Positions 7,896 through 16,414 of a DNA stretch of 64,000 bases are shown in pieces (within the stretch, counting starts at the first letter, position 1; every line of letters starts with the position of its first letter). A program made the translations under genes and the position numbers. The notes beneath the pieces were generated by a model. The model saw only the letters and a program-made list of their open reading frames with translations, made no database searches and had not been told where the DNA came from. This DNA is from JAYPHU01 sp964611435 (GTDB lineage: Bacteria; Pseudomonadota; Alphaproteobacteria; Rhodospirillales; UBA2165), in NCBI GenBank assembly GCA_964611435.1, contig CAZSXT010000004.1, forward strand, positions 1 to 64,000. Direction: 5' to 3'.

Positions 7896-10079
7896 ATGAC
7901 TGCAGGTAAATGCCCCGTCATGCACGCCGCAACGGCCAGCATGGGTACAAACAACAAAGACTGGTGGCCCAATCAATTAAATCTCAGGGTGCTTCACCAG
8001 AACACCCAGGAATCCAGCCCCATGGGCAAGGACTTCGATTACGCCGAGGCGTTCAGCAAGCTCGATCTGGCCGCGGTGAAGGAAGACATTTTCACCGTGA
8101 TGACCGACTCCAAGGATTGGTGGCCCGCGGACTATGGACACTATGGCCCGTTCTTTATCCGAATGGCGTGGCACAGCGCCGGCACCTACCGGACCGGCGA
8201 CGGCCGGGGCGGTGCGGGTTCCGGCACGCAGCGTTTTGCCCCGCTGAACAGCTGGCCCGATAACGTCAACCTGGACAAAGCGCGCCGTCTGTTGTGGCCG
8301 GTGAAACAGAAATACGGCAACGCCCTCTCCTGGGCGGACTTGATGATCCTGGCCGGCAACTGTGCGCTGGAATCCATGGGCTTCAAGACTTTTGGTTTTG
8401 CCGGCGGCCGCGAAGACGTGTGGGAGCCGGAAGAAGATATCTACTGGGGCGCGGAAACCGAATGGCTCGGCGACAAACGCTACAGCGGCGAGCGGGATTT
8501 GGAAAACCCTTTGGCGGCCGTGCAGATGGGTCTGATCTACGTAAACCCGGAAGGCCCCAACGGCAATCCGGACCCGGTCGCCTCCGGCGCCAATATTCGC
8601 GAGACCTTCGCCCGGATGGCCATGGATGACGAGGAAACCGTCGCCCTGGTGGCCGGCGGTCACACCTTCGGCAAGGCCCACGGCGCCGGCGACGCCGACT
8701 TGGTCGGACCGGAGCCGGAAGGCGCGGATATCGCTCAGCAGGGCCTGGGCTGGTCCTCGACCCATGGCAGCGGCAAAGGTGTGGACACGATCTCCAGCGG
8801 GATCGAAGGCGCCTGGACCCCCACGCCAATCACATGGGACAACAGCTTCTTCGACACGCTGTTCGGCTATGAATGGGAACTCTCCAAAAGCCCGGCCGGC
8901 GCCCATCAATGGGTCGCCAAGGACGTGCCCGAGGACAGGAAAGCGCCAGACGCCCATGATCCGTCCAAGCGCCACGCACCGATCATGACCACGGCGGACT
9001 TGGCTTTGCGGATGGATCCGGTCTACGAGCCGATCTCCCGGCGGTTCCACGAAAACCCCGAGGAATTCGCGGACGCCTTCGCCCGCGCGTGGTTCAAGCT
9101 GACCCACCGTGATATGGGCCCTCGCGCCCGCTATCTGGGGGAGGAAGTGCCGGAAGAAGTCTTGATCTGGCAGGACCCGGTGCCGGCGATCGATCATGAT
9201 CTAATCGACGAGTATGACGCCGGCGACATCAAGGCCATGATCGCCTCCAGCGGCCTTTCCGTCGCGGAAATGGTCTCTACCGCCTGGGCATCGGCCTCCA
9301 CCTACCGGGGTTCCGACATGCGGGGTGGCGCTAATGGCGCGCGTATTCGTCTCGCACCGCAAAAGGACTGGGAAGTAAACCAACCAGACCAGTTAGCCAA
9401 GGTTATCGGCGTCCTGGAAGGCATTCACAAGGAGTTCAACGACTATCGGTCAGGAAACAAGAAGGTCTCCCTCGCGGACGTGATCGTCCTGGCGGGTAGT
9501 GCAGGCATCGAGGCGGCGGCCAAAAGCGCCGGCGTCGATGCAAACGTTCCCTTCACGCCGGGCCGGACCGACGCGTCCCAGGATCAGACGGATATCGAGT
9601 CATTTTCGGTCTTGGAGCCAATGGCAGACGGTTTCCGCAACTACCAGAAAGCGGCCTACAGCGTCTCGGCGGAAGAGTTGTTGTTGGATAAGGCACAGTT
9701 GCTAACCCTGACCGCACCTGAAATGACGGTGCTGGTTGGCGGTTTGCGGGTTCTGGGCGCCAACGTGAACGGTTCCAAACACGGTGTGTTCACCGACCGG
9801 GAAGGCAGTTTGACCAACGACTTCTTCGTCAATCTCTTGGACATGTCAACGGAATGGAAACCGGTCTCGGATGCGGAAGACGTGTTTGAAGGCAAGGACC
9901 GCTCCAGCGGCGACGTCAAATGGACGGCGACCCGGGTGGACTTGGTTTTTGGTTCGAACTCCCAGTTACGGGCTTTGGCGGAAGTCTATGCCTGCGACGA
10001 CTCCAGCGAGGCGTTCATTCAAGACTTCATCGCTGCCTGGACCAAGGTGATGAACGCGGACCGCTTCGACCTCAAGTAA
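7896..10079 (+). CDS. katG: catalase-peroxidase KatG
   Basis: Bifunctional haem enzyme of 727 residues that dismutates H2O2 and oxidises donors. The N-terminus MTAGKCPVMH and the DWWPNQLNL block are typical. The distal site is Arg89, Trp92 and His93 within RMAWHSAGTYR; the proximal His is in VAGGHTFGKAHG. The Tyr in GLIYVNPEGPNG and the Met in RMAMDDEE complete, with Trp92, the Met-Tyr-Trp adduct needed for catalase activity. Both the active N-terminal and the degenerate C-terminal peroxidase domains are complete. GGAAGGA lies about 10 nt before the ATG. A strong terminator follows. It is divergently transcribed from the FAD monooxygenase and is probably induced by peroxide. Confidence 0.97.
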   Translation: MTAGKCPVMHAATASMGTNNKDWWPNQLNLRVLHQNTQESSPMGKDFDYAEAFSKLDLAAVKEDIFTVMTDSKDWWPADYGHYGPFFIRMAWHSAGTYRTGDGRGGAGSGTQRFAPLNSWPDNVNLDKARRLLWPVKQKYGNALSWADLMILAGNCALESMGFKTFGFAGGREDVWEPEEDIYWGAETEWLGDKRYSGERDLENPLAAVQMGLIYVNPEGPNGNPDPVASGANIRETFARMAMDDEETVALVAGGHTFGKAHGAGDADLVGPEPEGADIAQQGLGWSSTHGSGKGVDTISSGIEGAWTPTPITWDNSFFDTLFGYEWELSKSPAGAHQWVAKDVPEDRKAPDAHDPSKRHAPIMTTADLALRMDPVYEPISRRFHENPEEFADAFARAWFKLTHRDMGPRARYLGEEVPEEVLIWQDPVPAIDHDLIDEYDAGDIKAMIASSGLSVAEMVSTAWASASTYRGSDMRGGANGARIRLAPQKDWEVNQPDQLAKVIGVLEGIHKEFNDYRSGNKKVSLADVIVLAGSAGIEAAAKSAGVDANVPFTPGRTDASQDQTDIESFSVLEPMADGFRNYQKAAYSVSAEELLLDKAQLLTLTAPEMTVLVGGLRVLGANVNGSKHGVFTDREGSLTNDFFVNLLDMSTEWKPVSDAEDVFEGKDRSSGDVKWTATRVDLVFGSNSQLRALAEVYACDDSSEAFIQDFIAAWTKVMNADRFDLK

Positions 10080-10109
10080 TCCCTGTGTGAAAACCCCTAA
10101 ACTAAACTT

Positions 10110-10139
10110 GGGCGGACCTTTTTGGTCCGCCCTTCTTTT
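10110..10139 (+). terminator. intrinsic terminator after katG, probably bidirectional
   Basis: A perfect 9-bp stem GGGCGGACC/GGTCCGCCC closes a TTTTT loop and is followed by TTCTTTT. It ends katG 30 bp after its stop. Read on the minus strand, the same stem is followed by a T-containing stretch, so it may also end the amidotransferase operon that converges here. Confidence 0.9.
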
Positions 10140-10141
10140 CG

Positions 10142-10951
10142 CTAAATCACGAAGGGACGGATATCCACTTTGCCGCCTTGCGCCATGAGGATGTGCGCCT
10201 CGGGAATTTCGGTCCATTCGCTGGCGTCGTCCAAGGGCTCAGATAAAACCAGACAGGCCTCTGACCCTTTTTCGAACGTCACGTAGTTATCCTCGATGCG
10301 GATCGGGCCACCTGTCCCCAGATACAAGCTGGGCGATTGTGCGTCGCTGGAATAGCGCAGCGCGCAAATATTGCTGCCATCGGAAATAGCAGCAGTCATT
10401 CTGAACGGTTCACCGGCGCCATGCTTGGTCATTACCTCCAAAATTTGGTCAATGGTTCGCTTTAGCGCTTCTTCGATGTCGTTCGCCAAGCCATTGCCGC
10501 AGGCCAGCAGAAAGAACGCCTCGCTGTCGGTGGTGCCATTGCGGGACCGGTAGTGCGGTGCGGGGATCAATAGTTCCAACTCCCGGCGCAGGCTGCCGTA
10601 GTCGCCGATCCGGCCGTTATGCATGAACAGCATTTCACCGTAGCGGAACGGGTGGCAATTCTCCCGGCTGGTCGAGGTGCCGGTGGAGGCCCGCACATGG
10701 GCAAAGAACAGCCGTGATTGAATCTGTTCCGACAGGCTGCGCAAGTTCGCATCGTTCCACGCAGGCAACGTGTCCCGAAAGATGCCCGGCGTATCCTGCG
10801 ATCCGTACCAGCCGAGACCGAAACCGTCGCCGTTGGTCGGCACAACACTGCGGCTGGCGGACAAGCTTTGGCGGATCAGAGAATTTTCCGGCTTAAATAA
10901 AAGCTCCTCCAGCAGGAGGGGCGGTCCGGAATAGGCGAGCCATCGGCACAT
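10142..10951 (-). CDS. class II glutamine amidotransferase (EgtC/YafJ-like)
   Basis: A 269-residue Ntn-hydrolase. After Met removal Cys2 (MCRWLAYSG) is the nucleophile. FFAHVRAST and the HPFRYGEMLFMHNGRIGDY block form the glutamine-binding site. The protein is only the amidotransferase domain, like E. coli YafJ and actinobacterial EgtC; the latter removes glutamate from gamma-glutamyl-hercynylcysteine sulfoxide in ergothioneine synthesis. No EgtB or EgtD is seen nearby, so that role is not supported by context. Its start lies 1 bp after the stop of the upstream cupin gene, which suggests a two-gene operon with a putative thiol dioxygenase. Confidence 0.85.
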   Translation of the reverse strand: MCRWLAYSGPPLLLEELLFKPENSLIRQSLSASRSVVPTNGDGFGLGWYGSQDTPGIFRDTLPAWNDANLRSLSEQIQSRLFFAHVRASTGTSTSRENCHPFRYGEMLFMHNGRIGDYGSLRRELELLIPAPHYRSRNGTTDSEAFFLLACGNGLANDIEEALKRTIDQILEVMTKHGAGEPFRMTAAISDGSNICALRYSSDAQSPSLYLGTGGPIRIEDNYVTFEKGSEACLVLSEPLDDASEWTEIPEAHILMAQGGKVDIRPFVI

Positions 10952-10952
10952 G

Positions 10953-11519
10953 TTAACTGCTTTCGTAATGGGGCACGTCGATCAACCGGCGCGACGCATG
11001 TTCAGGCGTATATAAATGGAAGCTATTCATCAGTCTGCCATAGAGGTGCAGGCTGACGACCGGTTCCCGGTCCTCGGGCACGCCGGTGACATGAATATGA
11101 TCCGGGTTTGGCACGAAGGTGCTGACCGAACCGGGACTCAGAAATACGATCCCGCCCGGCGTCAAGGGATAATAGTCCGCGTCATCCCACCCGGTGGCCG
11201 GCAGAAACGCCCGCTCCTCCAACACGCCGTCCAGCACACCAACCACGCCCCAAGTGCCGTGATCATGGATCGGCGTCCACTGGCCCGGCAGCCACACCAG
11301 CGCAAAGAGGGACACTCCGTCGGCCTCGCCCACATGAATGGCGTTTCGCGCGTATTGTTCGGGGTCTTCGCGCAAATGATCCGGATCCAGCAACGACCGA
11401 CCGGCACGCACCAGCTCCAGCATCAGCGGCGCAATGGCCGCCACGTTCGCGCCGGCATCCTGGCCACCACCGGCCAGCTTATCGCATGCTGCTATGAACT
11501 CTGTAAGCCGTTGATCCAT
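10953..11519 (-). CDS. cysteine dioxygenase-family cupin (thiol dioxygenase-like)
   Basis: A cupin of about 188 residues. The motif PIHDHGTWGVVGVLDGVLEE carries the His-x-His and Glu/Gly pattern of iron-binding cysteine or 3-mercaptopropionate dioxygenases, and a late HIHVTG segment could supply the third His. Family enzymes oxidise thiols to sulfinates with O2. I chose the ATG at 11519; a GTG three codons upstream (11528) is an alternative, and neither has a strong RBS. The gene directly precedes the class II amidotransferase with 1 bp between them. Pairing a thiol dioxygenase with a glutamine amidotransferase hints at sulfur-amino-acid or thiol chemistry, but this is inference. Confidence 0.75.
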   Translation of the reverse strand: MDQRLTEFIAACDKLAGGGQDAGANVAAIAPLMLELVRAGRSLLDPDHLREDPEQYARNAIHVGEADGVSLFALVWLPGQWTPIHDHGTWGVVGVLDGVLEERAFLPATGWDDADYYPLTPGGIVFLSPGSVSTFVPNPDHIHVTGVPEDREPVVSLHLYGRLMNSFHLYTPEHASRRLIDVPHYESS

Positions 11520-11667
11520 TGTCCACACACCAAATCAGTATAACAAATCGCGGTTAAAGCAATTCACCAGGCTTGTAAATGGGGATGAAAAACTTGTTCA
11601 CCGGGACCGGACGTATGAAACTCTGGAAAAGGGATGCTAGGCTGAGGGGAAGAGGAGGGGCAGCGCC

Positions 11668-13095
11668 ATGGAACTCAAGGAACGAACGGCCGTCGAGGTG
11701 ATGCACGGGCTGGCGGCGGGTGATTTTTCCGCTGCGGAGCTGGCGCAAGCGCTGATCAAACAAGCCGAAGACCAGGCAAATCTGAACACTCTAATCAATT
11801 TCGACGGCGACAGATTCCTGGCCGCCGCCCGGCAGTCCGATGACGACCGCGCCGCCGGCAAAACCAAAGGGGCCCTGCACGGCCTGCCCATCGTGGTGAA
11901 AGATAATATTGATGTGGCCGGCTGGGTCACCACGGCGGCCACCCCCGCCCTTGCGGATCACTTAGCCGACAAGCAGGGCCCGGTGATGGATGCACTCCTC
12001 GACGCCGGGGCAATTGTTATGGCCAAAGCCAACATGCACGAGCTGGCATTTACACCGGGCATTGTCCCGCCCACGGACGGCAGCCCGATCCAATTCGGCG
12101 CCTATGGCAATGCGCTGAACCCGTATGACACGACACGCTCTCCTGCGGGCAGTTCATCCGGCACCGGCGCGGCGCTCGCCGCCCGGATTGCGCCGGCGGG
12201 TCTGGGCTCCGATACCGGCGGCAGCGTGCGCAACCCGTCGGCCTGGTGCGGCATTACCGGACTGCGTCCCACCCTCAAACGCTATGCCCAGGATTTGGTG
12301 GCGCCGATCTCCTGGACCCGGGATACGATCGGCCCCATGGCGCGGTCGGTGAACGACCTTGTTTTGCTGGATCAGGTCATCACCGGCGCGGCGGCGGAGG
12401 CCCCACTCTCCCTCTCTGGTATCCGGCTAGGTGTCGATCGGGACTATTACTGCACCAGCGCCGATCCTGAGATCGCCGTCATGTTCGAAGAAGAAACCGC
12501 CCGTCTGGAAGATGCGGGAGCGGAAATCATCGACGTTGCCATTGAAGGCCTGGAAGAGATGATCAGCGCTTTCGGGCAAGCCATCTCCATGTACGAGATT
12601 GTCCGCGCCCTGCCCGACTATCTTAAAGCCAGCGGCGCAAAAATCGGGGTGGAACAATTGTTGGACGGCATCGCCGCCAGCGGCCTCAAGGACACGCTGA
12701 GAAAACTCCTTAAACCCGAAACCATCACGGAAGACGCGTATCAGGAGTCATTAACGCTGCGTAAGACTCTGCAAGCCCGCCACGCTACTTGTTTCACAGG
12801 AAATAAGTTAGATGCGCTGATCCTGCCGGCGACTCTGATTCCGCCGTTTCCCCTTGCCGATCCGGGGACGTATATGTATCGCGGCAAGGAGATGCCGGGT
12901 CTTCACGGGTGTCACCATAACGTGCAGCCGCCAACGCTGTGCGGCACGCCGGGGCTTACCATGGCGACAAAGCTCAGTTCGAATGGTCTGCCCCTAGCTA
13001 TCGGGCTGGATGGCCCCGCCGGAGGAGATCGGCGCTTGCTTGCCATCGGCGCGGCGTACGAGGCGATCCGCCCAACCCTGCCGGGGCCGTTCTAG
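11668..13095 (+). CDS. amidase-signature-family hydrolase
   Basis: A 475-residue amidase-signature enzyme with the Ser-cisSer-Lys triad: Lys78 in LPIVVKDNID, the cis-Ser in SPAGSSSGTG (about 162-164), and nucleophile Ser186 in GSDTGGSVRNP. It hydrolyses an amide such as an aryl or aliphatic amide, or a carbamate-type substrate. It lacks neighbouring gatB or gatC, which argues against GatA. The RBS GAGGGG lies before the ATG. The gene stands alone, with a 120-bp gap before the thioredoxin-like gene. Confidence 0.88.
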   Translation: MELKERTAVEVMHGLAAGDFSAAELAQALIKQAEDQANLNTLINFDGDRFLAAARQSDDDRAAGKTKGALHGLPIVVKDNIDVAGWVTTAATPALADHLADKQGPVMDALLDAGAIVMAKANMHELAFTPGIVPPTDGSPIQFGAYGNALNPYDTTRSPAGSSSGTGAALAARIAPAGLGSDTGGSVRNPSAWCGITGLRPTLKRYAQDLVAPISWTRDTIGPMARSVNDLVLLDQVITGAAAEAPLSLSGIRLGVDRDYYCTSADPEIAVMFEEETARLEDAGAEIIDVAIEGLEEMISAFGQAISMYEIVRALPDYLKASGAKIGVEQLLDGIAASGLKDTLRKLLKPETITEDAYQESLTLRKTLQARHATCFTGNKLDALILPATLIPPFPLADPGTYMYRGKEMPGLHGCHHNVQPPTLCGTPGLTMATKLSSNGLPLAIGLDGPAGGDRRLLAIGAAYEAIRPTLPGPF

Positions 13096-13217
13096 AAAGG
13101 CGCGCGCTATTCACGGGATTTTGACCGGAAACCGGAATAAACCGGCTGGTCCGTGCGTTTTATATGGACTACACACCGTTGATCCGTTGAATGACAATAT
13201 TAGGGACTTTGTTAATC

Positions 13218-13748
13218 ATGAAACTTTCCCGTCTATTCGCTGTTCTGGCGGCAGGCGCCTTCCTGGTTCTTTCCGGGCTGGCGGCACAAGCTAACCAGAA
13301 CGTCAAACTCGACCCGGCGGTCCAAAAACTCTTCATGGACGCCAAGGGCATCCAAGATCGCGCCGTTGACCGGCAGACCTTTAACGGCAGGCCCGTCCTG
13401 GTCACTTTCTTCGCCAGTTGGTGACTAAGCTGTAAGGCAGAGTTCGGGCAACTCTCAAAATTTCTGAAGGACGGCGGCACCGATAAGGTCAGCATCATCG
13501 CGATCAGCTGGACCGAAGGCCGCTACAGCAACCCTTCCGCCGCGAGACTACGCAGCTTCGTGCGGGAATTCCATCCGGCGATCCGCGTGGTTCACGAAAC
13601 CCCGGAACTAGTGAAGGCGTTTGCGCCGCTGGTCTATGTGCCGGCGAACTTCGTCTTCGATAAAACCGGCAAGCGGATTTTCGGCGACGGTAAACGCAAT
13701 CCGATAAACGCCGAAGATCTGATGAGAATTATCGGCACAGGTTCATAA
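13218..13748 (+). CDS. TlpA/thioredoxin-like selenoprotein with UxxC redox motif (TGA at codon 69)
   Basis: Predicted secreted thioredoxin-fold oxidoreductase of 176 residues, counting the TGA as selenocysteine. Residues 1-25 (MKLSRLFAVLAAGAFLVLSG) form a signal peptide. The fold strand LVTFFASW runs directly into TGA (13422-13424), then Leu-Ser-Cys-Lys-Ala-Glu-Phe, so the site reads U69-L-S-C72 where TlpA/ResA proteins have WCxxC. The same frame stays open for 107 more codons and contains the family's cis-proline strand VPANFVFDKTGKRIF. A hairpin fitting a bacterial SECIS starts 14 nt after the TGA, and a tRNA-Sec gene lies at 62075. I chose the ATG at 13218 because the signal peptide begins there and AGGGA is upstream; 13191 is the longer alternative. 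An ordinary caller would stop at 13424. A nonsense mutation is the rival explanation. Confidence 0.82.
13439..13455 (+). promoter_or_regulatory. candidate bacterial SECIS element
   Basis: A 17-nt hairpin with arms AGAGTT and AACTCT (six Watson-Crick pairs) and a five-base loop CGGGC begins 14 nt after the in-frame TGA; the loop begins 20 nt after it. Bacterial SECIS elements lie just downstream of the Sec codon, inside the reading frame, with a short apical loop holding a G in its first two positions. This hairpin satisfies that pattern (loop C-G). Binding by SelB is inferred. Confidence 0.65.
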
Positions 13749-13772
13749 ACTCGGCTGACGTTTAACGTAAAG

Positions 13773-13804
13773 CGGCCCGCGGATTTTCCGGCGGGCCGTT
13801 TTCT
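13773..13804 (+). terminator. intrinsic terminator after the thioredoxin-like gene
   Basis: The stem CGGCCCGC/GCGGGCCG around a GGATTTTCCG loop (which can pair further) is followed by TTTTCTT. It lies 25 bp after the TAA at 13746-13748. Its place after the second half of the reading frame supports treating both sides of the TGA as one gene. Confidence 0.85.
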
Positions 13805-13822
13805 TATCCAGCCTAGATCACC

Positions 13823-15679
13823 TTAATCCGGCTGGATGAAGTTGAATTCCCGCATGCGCTGAACGAACATGTTCATCAACCGGTGTACGATCGGATCGAA
13901 CTTCTGCAAGCGGTCGAACCGGGTCTTGATATCATCAGACGGTATGACCGAGACACTTGTCTCGCTGGCTGCCCGGGCAGACGCCATACGCGGCTCGGAA
14001 TCAATAAGAGCCATTTCACCGATAATGGCGCCCTTGCCGACCTGCGCAATTACCAATTCCTGATCACCTGAAATCTTAACAATATCGACCGTTCCGTCGA
14101 TGATCAGATAGGCCTCATCACCTTCATCACCTTCGCGGAAAATGTATTCGCCCGTGCCGAATTCTCGCCGGTTCAGATTCCCGTTTGTTTTGGTGTTCGC
14201 CGCTGGATCGGGTGTCGGAACTTGCATGGCTTCCGCACCCTGAGTATGAGCAATTAGGAGATCATATATTTTCTTGGCGAACCGGACCCGCCAATCTTCC
14301 GGGATATCGGCTTTCAACAGCCGGTCACGCAAATGGCCCGCCGCGGTAATCAATTCTTTCTCGTTCGCGGACCGGTCGATCAACTGGCGCACCGTCTTGA
14401 CCGATGCGAGGACCTTGGCGAGGCAACCAACTATATGTTCTTTGTTCTGCTCGCCGAACTCGGTGCCGATCAGATCCAACAGATAACCGAGCCGCGCTGC
14501 GATTGTCGGCAAGAAACCGAGCATATCGTCGATGGCTTTGGTGGAGCTCTCATCGGCGAATTCGTCCTTAAGGACGCTCTTGGCGCGCAATGTCGCCGCC
14601 ATACATAGATAGCCCGAGTTGCTGAACAGCTGCTTGCCCAAAAGATCGCTCATCAGGTCCTTGAAGGCGCCCTGCTCTTCCGTCCGGTCGCCTTTGGTCA
14701 GCGGATTTACCCCGGCCAAAGACCGGGCGACCCGATCCAATAGCACCGTTTGGGATGCAATCAATTTGTGCTTACCCATGGCCGCGCTGAACCGCTCCAG
14801 AGCCGTATTCGAGCCCGCATTAATTTCGAAGGCGCCGGTGCTTAACTGCACCATCGTGTTCAGCGCCGCCGCCAAATTTCGCTGATAGCCCAGGAGTTCC
14901 CGCACAGCCTCCGACCCATCCAGAATTTCCGCCATTGCATCGTCAAGGTACCGCAGTGTCTCCGGGGTGACCGGCTTTTCCACCAAATCCAGCAGCAGCT
15001 CGAGCTTGCCTTCCCAATCACTGTGCTGAGCCATGTACTGGCTGACGGCGGACAACATTATGTAATCCCGGTTGTCGTCGGACACCGCCGCCGCCATCTG
15101 TTCCGCCACGCCCGCAATGCCCTTGGATTTAAGTACCGGCAGGAGTTTCGCCGCTTCCGGGCTCAGGTCAGTCCGCGCAACGATCTTAGCGATCATCTGC
15201 TCCAGGAATTTAAGCCGGACCATAGCCGTCTGATCCGTCCCTTTCACCTGGACGGTGGCGATGGCTTGTTTGGCTTTCATGACAAGCTGATCATTACGCA
15301 TCAGCGTGGAGAGATGAACCTTATCGGTCAGCAACTCCAACGGGGTCAGAACCTGTTGGTCCAGGTACTGGCGCAGCACCCGGCCGATGGCCAAACGCGA
15401 ATCCAGCTTATAAAAATCGTCCAAAGTACGGCAGAGATAGGCTTCCTCGACGGGGACAATAGAAAGCGCCTTTGCGGCCCGCTTGCCCTCTTCCTGCCAA
15501 ACCAGAATTTCCTGGGATTGCCCCCGGTCCTCGGTGACCTTGGCGCCGTCAAACTGCCCGGTCGAAAGAAGCTTCTGCGCCTGCTGAATTGCCGCGCCCT
15601 TGGCCGGCGCATCCGTGTAAACGGTCCACCGGTCGCCATCGCGAACTTCGACGTTATACTTCACACCTGATGTCAGCAT
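13823..15679 (-). CDS. cyclic-nucleotide-binding-domain protein with long uncharacterised N-terminus
   Basis: About 618 residues. The last ~120 residues form a cNMP-binding (CAP-ED) domain: GEYIFREGDEGDEAYLIIDG, then a phosphate-binding-cassette-like GAIIGEMALIDSEPRMASARA, which keeps the Glu and Arg needed for cyclic nucleotide binding. There is no DNA-binding helix-turn-helix after it, so it is not a CRP-type transcription factor. The N-terminal ~480 residues are mostly helical with no motif I recognise. I prefer the ATG at 15679, which has GGTGGAG upstream; a GTG at 15703 adds 8 residues. It probably senses cAMP or cGMP and controls an unknown partner through the helical part. The gene appears monocistronic. 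Confidence 0.75.
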   Translation of the reverse strand: MLTSGVKYNVEVRDGDRWTVYTDAPAKGAAIQQAQKLLSTGQFDGAKVTEDRGQSQEILVWQEEGKRAAKALSIVPVEEAYLCRTLDDFYKLDSRLAIGRVLRQYLDQQVLTPLELLTDKVHLSTLMRNDQLVMKAKQAIATVQVKGTDQTAMVRLKFLEQMIAKIVARTDLSPEAAKLLPVLKSKGIAGVAEQMAAAVSDDNRDYIMLSAVSQYMAQHSDWEGKLELLLDLVEKPVTPETLRYLDDAMAEILDGSEAVRELLGYQRNLAAALNTMVQLSTGAFEINAGSNTALERFSAAMGKHKLIASQTVLLDRVARSLAGVNPLTKGDRTEEQGAFKDLMSDLLGKQLFSNSGYLCMAATLRAKSVLKDEFADESSTKAIDDMLGFLPTIAARLGYLLDLIGTEFGEQNKEHIVGCLAKVLASVKTVRQLIDRSANEKELITAAGHLRDRLLKADIPEDWRVRFAKKIYDLLIAHTQGAEAMQVPTPDPAANTKTNGNLNRREFGTGEYIFREGDEGDEAYLIIDGTVDIVKISGDQELVIAQVGKGAIIGEMALIDSEPRMASARAASETSVSVIPSDDIKTRFDRLQKFDPIVHRLMNMFVQRMREFNFIQPD

Positions 15680-15823
15680 TCCGCTCCACCTGGCACGCAC
15701 CACAGGCGATCACGCACGACCGTCCACCGGTACAATACCTGAGTTGTATTTGGTGATTTCCCTCAGTTTTAACAGCAAATTTTAAGAATTTTATTAAGAG
15801 GGATTATAGATTGGTCCGGTAAA

Positions 15824-15859
15824 AAGTTAAGCCGTATTCTTGCAAATACGGCTTAACTT
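15824..15859 (-). terminator. intrinsic terminator of the small lipoprotein gene
   Basis: A perfect 15-bp inverted repeat (AAGTTAAGCCGTATT and its complement) with a 6-nt loop. On the minus strand it is followed directly by TTTTT, so it terminates the lipoprotein gene that stops at 15892. On the plus strand there is no T tract. Confidence 0.85.
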
Positions 15860-15891
15860 GGGGTCTCTGACAGACCAAAGAGGCAGGGGCT

Positions 15892-16182
15892 TTAACCTTG
15901 ATCAGACCGGGTCACAAACCGGACAACTTTATCACCCTTGATATTGCACGAACCGCGATAGCCCGACATCTTTCCCTTGGCGTCCTTGGCGTTAAATGAA
16001 ATCACCACGCTGACGCTGCTGCCCGCCTTCGACCAACTGTTCTTTGTTACATCCAAAGACTTGGCGCCGAAGTTCGAGGCGATACGCTCTTCACACAATT
16101 CGGCGTAATCCTCGTTCATGCAGCCGCTTAAAACCGCCGTGAGCGGCAAGATGAAAAATATTGATTTGATCAGGGGTTTCAT
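15892..16182 (-). CDS. small lipoprotein of unknown function
   Basis: A 96-residue protein starting MKPLIKSIFFILPLTAVLSG followed by Cys, a clear lipobox (LSGC) for lipidation and signal peptidase II cleavage. The mature part is basic, has two more Cys pairs' worth of residues (ELCEERI and GSCNIKG), and reads like a small beta-rich domain. No family is recognised. The start at 16182 is fixed by GGAG seven bases upstream; a longer frame to 16209 would spoil the signal peptide. The region is noticeably AT-richer than its neighbours. The preceding small open frame ends 4 bp upstream, so the two may be translationally coupled. Confidence 0.75.
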   Translation of the reverse strand: MKPLIKSIFFILPLTAVLSGCMNEDYAELCEERIASNFGAKSLDVTKNSWSKAGSSVSVVISFNAKDAKGKMSGYRGSCNIKGDKVVRFVTRSDQG

Positions 16183-16186
16183 AAGA

Positions 16187-16414
16187 TTACTCCAGATTCT
16201 CTTTATCACTATCGGCTTCTCGGAAACCCAAAAGCACGGCTCGTTCGAACCATTCCCTCAAACGGTTAATCTTGGGACCGGCTTTGTTACCAGTCATTTT
16301 CGAGAGGGAAGACATAGCGTATACCCTAATCGTTTCTATATACCTTAAGGAAACCTCCCATTTGGAGTCTCTTTCATTGTGGATTTCCTCAATTCGGCAA
16401 AACGACTGGGTCAT
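16187..16414 (-). CDS. small hypothetical protein preceding the lipoprotein
   Basis: An open frame of 75 residues (MTQSFCRIEEIHNERDSKWE onward), rich in charged residues and ending INRLREWFERAVLLGFREA plus an acidic tail. AGGTG lies 5 nt before the ATG at 16414. A shorter start at 16315 (MSSLSKMTGNK) has AGGG upstream. It stops 4 bp before the lipoprotein start and uses the same strand, which favours a real gene. I recognise no family. The AT-rich composition and short length keep confidence low. Confidence 0.35.
   Translation of the reverse strand: MTQSFCRIEEIHNERDSKWEVSLRYIETIRVYAMSSLSKMTGNKAGPKINRLREWFERAVLLGFREADSDKENLE

Noticed and set aside
7977..9197. 406-codon minus-strand open frame opposite katG
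   Set aside because: It is a high-GC shadow of katG with no family-like motifs or RBS.
13191..13424. A short protein ending at the TGA, or a pseudogene made of two fragments
   Set aside because: Both halves are in the same frame, the TGA replaces the redox Cys exactly, a hairpin follows at SECIS distance, and tRNA-Sec is present, so recoding explains more than decay.
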